A stretch of 13,467 nt of DNA, taken from contig JAFLSH010000048.1 in the NCBI GenBank assembly GCA_022511055.1, positions 1 through 13,467 of the forward strand, written 5' to 3'. Each line of letters starts with the position of its first letter. The first letter of the stretch is position 1. Both the position numbers and the translations under genes were made by a program. This document shows, one piece after another, positions 12,275 to 13,467 of the stretch. The notes under the pieces were generated by a model that saw only the letters and a program-made list of their open reading frames with translations, was not told the DNA's origin and did not search any database. The stretch is from Prevotella sp. Lineage in GTDB: Bacteria > Bacteroidota > Bacteroidia > Bacteroidales > Bacteroidaceae.

Positions 12275-12732
12275 AACGCCGCATACGCCGCCACCGGCAC
12301 GACATGCCCGAGCTGAACATGGCCTCGCTGCCAGACCTCATCTTCACCGTACTCTTCTTCTTCATGATTGTCACCCACATGCGCGACATCGACCTGAAGG
12401 TGAGCTACCAGGTGCCCGCCGGCACCGAGGTGGAGCGGCTGACACACAAGCGGGCAGTCATACCCATCTACGTGGGACACCCCATCAACAGCCCCGCCGA
12501 CAGCGTGCAGATACAGTTAGGCAACCAGGTGGCGACCATCGCCGACGTTATCGCCTACATAGGCGAGCAGCGCAGCCAGCTGTCGGCCGACGACCAGGAG
12601 CAGCTGACAGTCAGCATACACGCCGACCGCAACACCCCCATGGGCGTGATAGACGACATAAAGCAGAAGCTGCGGCAGGCATACGCCCTTAACGTCAGCT
12701 TCTCGGCAACCGAACAAGCAAAAGAACAATAA
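12271..12732 (+). CDS. exbD: ExbD/TolR-family protein, second divergent copy
   Basis: This 153-residue protein has a basic N-terminus (MKRRIRRHRHDMPELNM), one membrane helix (ASLPDLIFTVLFFFMIVTHM) with the key Asp22, and a periplasmic domain ending AYALNVSFSA. It differs clearly from the first ExbD, so the two are not a recent duplication. The start at 12271 is chosen because ATGA overlaps the previous stop and AAGGAGGG lies a few bases upstream, an unusually strong ribosome-binding sequence for this phylum, although those bases also encode the end of the first ExbD. An in-frame ATG at 12220 would give an implausible Arg/His-rich extension. Paired different ExbD genes are common in Bacteroidetes and may form a mixed dimer. 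Confidence 0.9.
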   Translation: MKRRIRRHRHDMPELNMASLPDLIFTVLFFFMIVTHMRDIDLKVSYQVPAGTEVERLTHKRAVIPIYVGHPINSPADSVQIQLGNQVATIADVIAYIGEQRSQLSADDQEQLTVSIHADRNTPMGVIDDIKQKLRQAYALNVSFSATEQAKEQ

Positions 12733-12758
12733 ACAAAAAACAATAAAACTCGCGCTAT

Positions 12759-13253
12759 ATGGCTACTCAAAAATTAGACAAACTCGACAAGCAAATCCTT
12801 AAAATGATTTCGGAAGACGCGCGTGTGCCCTTCCTCGAGGTGGCCCGTGCCTGCAACGTTAGCGGTGCGGCCATTCACCAGCGCATTCAGAAGCTGACCA
12901 ACCTGGGCATCATCACGGGCTCCCAGTTCATCATTGACCCTGAGCGGATTGGCTATGAGACCTGCGCCTACATCGGGCTGAACCTGAAGAATCCAGAGCG
13001 CTTCGACGCGGTGGTAGACGAGCTGAAGAAGATTCCCGAAGTGGTGGAGTGCCACTTCACCACGGGCAACTTCGACATGTTCATCAAGATTTACGCCTTC
13101 AACAACCACCACCTGCTGAACATCATTCACGACCGCCTGCAACCGCTGGGGCTGGCCAGCAGCGAAACGCTGATTTCGTTCCACTCCGCCATCTCGCGGC
13201 AGCTGCCCATCCTCGACCTGCTGCAAGACGACAGCGCGCCCGGACAGCCGTAA
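12759..13253 (+). CDS. Lrp/AsnC-family transcriptional regulator
   Basis: This 164-residue DNA-binding protein has an N-terminal winged helix-turn-helix at about residues 5-60 (LDKLDKQILKMISEDARVPFLEVARACNVSGAAIHQRIQKLTNLGIITG) and an AsnC-type ligand-binding domain at about 70-148, with VVECHFTTGNFDMFIKI. Members bind amino acids or other small molecules and regulate amino acid metabolism as octamers or dimers. It starts 26 nt after the second exbD with no TAnnTTTG promoter seen, so it may belong to the exb transcript, but an unrecognised promoter is possible. A link to the aromatic operon in this window is speculative. Confidence 0.92.
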   Translation: MATQKLDKLDKQILKMISEDARVPFLEVARACNVSGAAIHQRIQKLTNLGIITGSQFIIDPERIGYETCAYIGLNLKNPERFDAVVDELKKIPEVVECHFTTGNFDMFIKIYAFNNHHLLNIIHDRLQPLGLASSETLISFHSAISRQLPILDLLQDDSAPGQP

Positions 13254-13339
13254 CCCGCAGGGCAGCCGAAGTCCACGGGCAGTCGGAGACCAACGCCAGC
13301 TGCCCCTCCCGCCGCACGCGGCAGAGGGAGAGAGCTACT

Positions 13340-13411
13340 ATGAGCAAAGCCAAAAGCCGCGCCAGCCACCCGAGACACCCCTACTTTTTCATAAAAAAGC
13401 GGCACTTTTGA
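13340..13411 (+). CDS. Possible 23-residue basic small ORF
   Basis: The ORF starts ATG at 13340, ends TGA at 13409-13411 and encodes a strongly basic peptide (begins MSKAKSRASHPRH, ends FFIKKRHF). A purine-rich AGGGAGAGAG lies just upstream. The last third is encoded by the repeat that recurs at the window edge, which argues for chance. No family is known to me. Coding status is uncertain. Confidence 0.25.
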   Translation: MSKAKSRASHPRHPYFFIKKRHF

Positions 13412-13467
13412 CCCAAAAACTCATGGAGTTTTGAAAAATACTCCGTGAGTTTCGACAAAAAAGCGGC
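13393..13467. repeat. 64-bp-spaced direct repeat with long hairpin, running off the window
   Basis: aaaaaagcggc occurs at 13393-13403 and again at 13457-13467, the last bases of the window, 64 bp apart. Between them AAACTCATGGAGT (13417-13429) and ACTCCGTGAGTTT (13440-13452) form a 13-bp stem with one G-U pair around a 10-base loop when read on the plus strand. It could be a terminator for the exb-lrp transcript, or one unit of a dispersed or tandem repeat continuing to the right. Confidence 0.6.

Noticed and set aside
13260..13313. Terminator from gggcag/ctgccc after the regulator gene
   Set aside because: Only about six pairs with a large loop and no T-run; the hairpin at 13417-13452 is a better candidate.

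Overview
The window looks like a chromosomal piece of a member of the Bacteroidetes, probably Prevotellaceae or a close relative. The evidence is promoters of the TAnnTTTG type with a TTTG or TTG box about 20 bp upstream, a tRNA without an encoded CCA end, a DAHP synthase with a C-terminal chorismate mutase, a PorQ-type outer-membrane protein, and an ExbB / small membrane protein / ExbD / ExbD cluster. The coding sequence is GC-rich, and the few non-coding gaps are AT-rich. The genus assignment is inference.

Layout. Bases 1-193 hold no convincing gene but carry GGGTGT/ACACCC repeats and competing hairpins. Bases 194-5369 (minus strand) form an aromatic amino acid operon read right to left: promoter, short leader peptide, attenuator, pheA (prephenate dehydratase), an aminotransferase, DAHP synthase-chorismate mutase, tyrA (prephenate dehydrogenase) and an EamA-family transporter. 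Bases 5426-7948 (minus) hold porQ, cmk and a TPR protein, tightly packed. A divergent promoter region at about 7949-8073 serves porQ leftward and, rightward, tonB, a polyprenyl diphosphate synthase gene and tatD (8074-10586). tRNA-Ser(GGA) follows at 10662-10749, then exbB, a 110-residue three-helix membrane protein, two different exbD genes, and an Lrp/AsnC regulator (10808-13253). The right end holds a possible 23-residue ORF and the start of a 64-bp-spaced repeat containing a long hairpin.

The most notable element is in the roughly 300-base gap in front of pheA. It contains an unannotated 25-codon ORF in which eight of nine consecutive codons (7-15) are Tyr or Phe. It is followed by mutually exclusive RNA stems: a protector stem overlapping the aromatic codons, an 11-bp antiterminator, and a terminator. 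This is the architecture of ribosome-mediated transcription attenuation, and it would place the whole Phe/Tyr operon, including the shared first enzyme and a putative exporter, under control of charged tRNA-Phe and tRNA-Tyr.

The right half carries the parts of a TonB energising system in two same-strand blocks: TonB itself in one, and ExbB, two ExbD proteins and a small membrane protein of unknown role in the other. The exb genes overlap their neighbours, which suggests translational coupling. No promoter of the expected type was seen between tRNA-Ser and exbB, so the exb operon may be transcribed through the tRNA gene.
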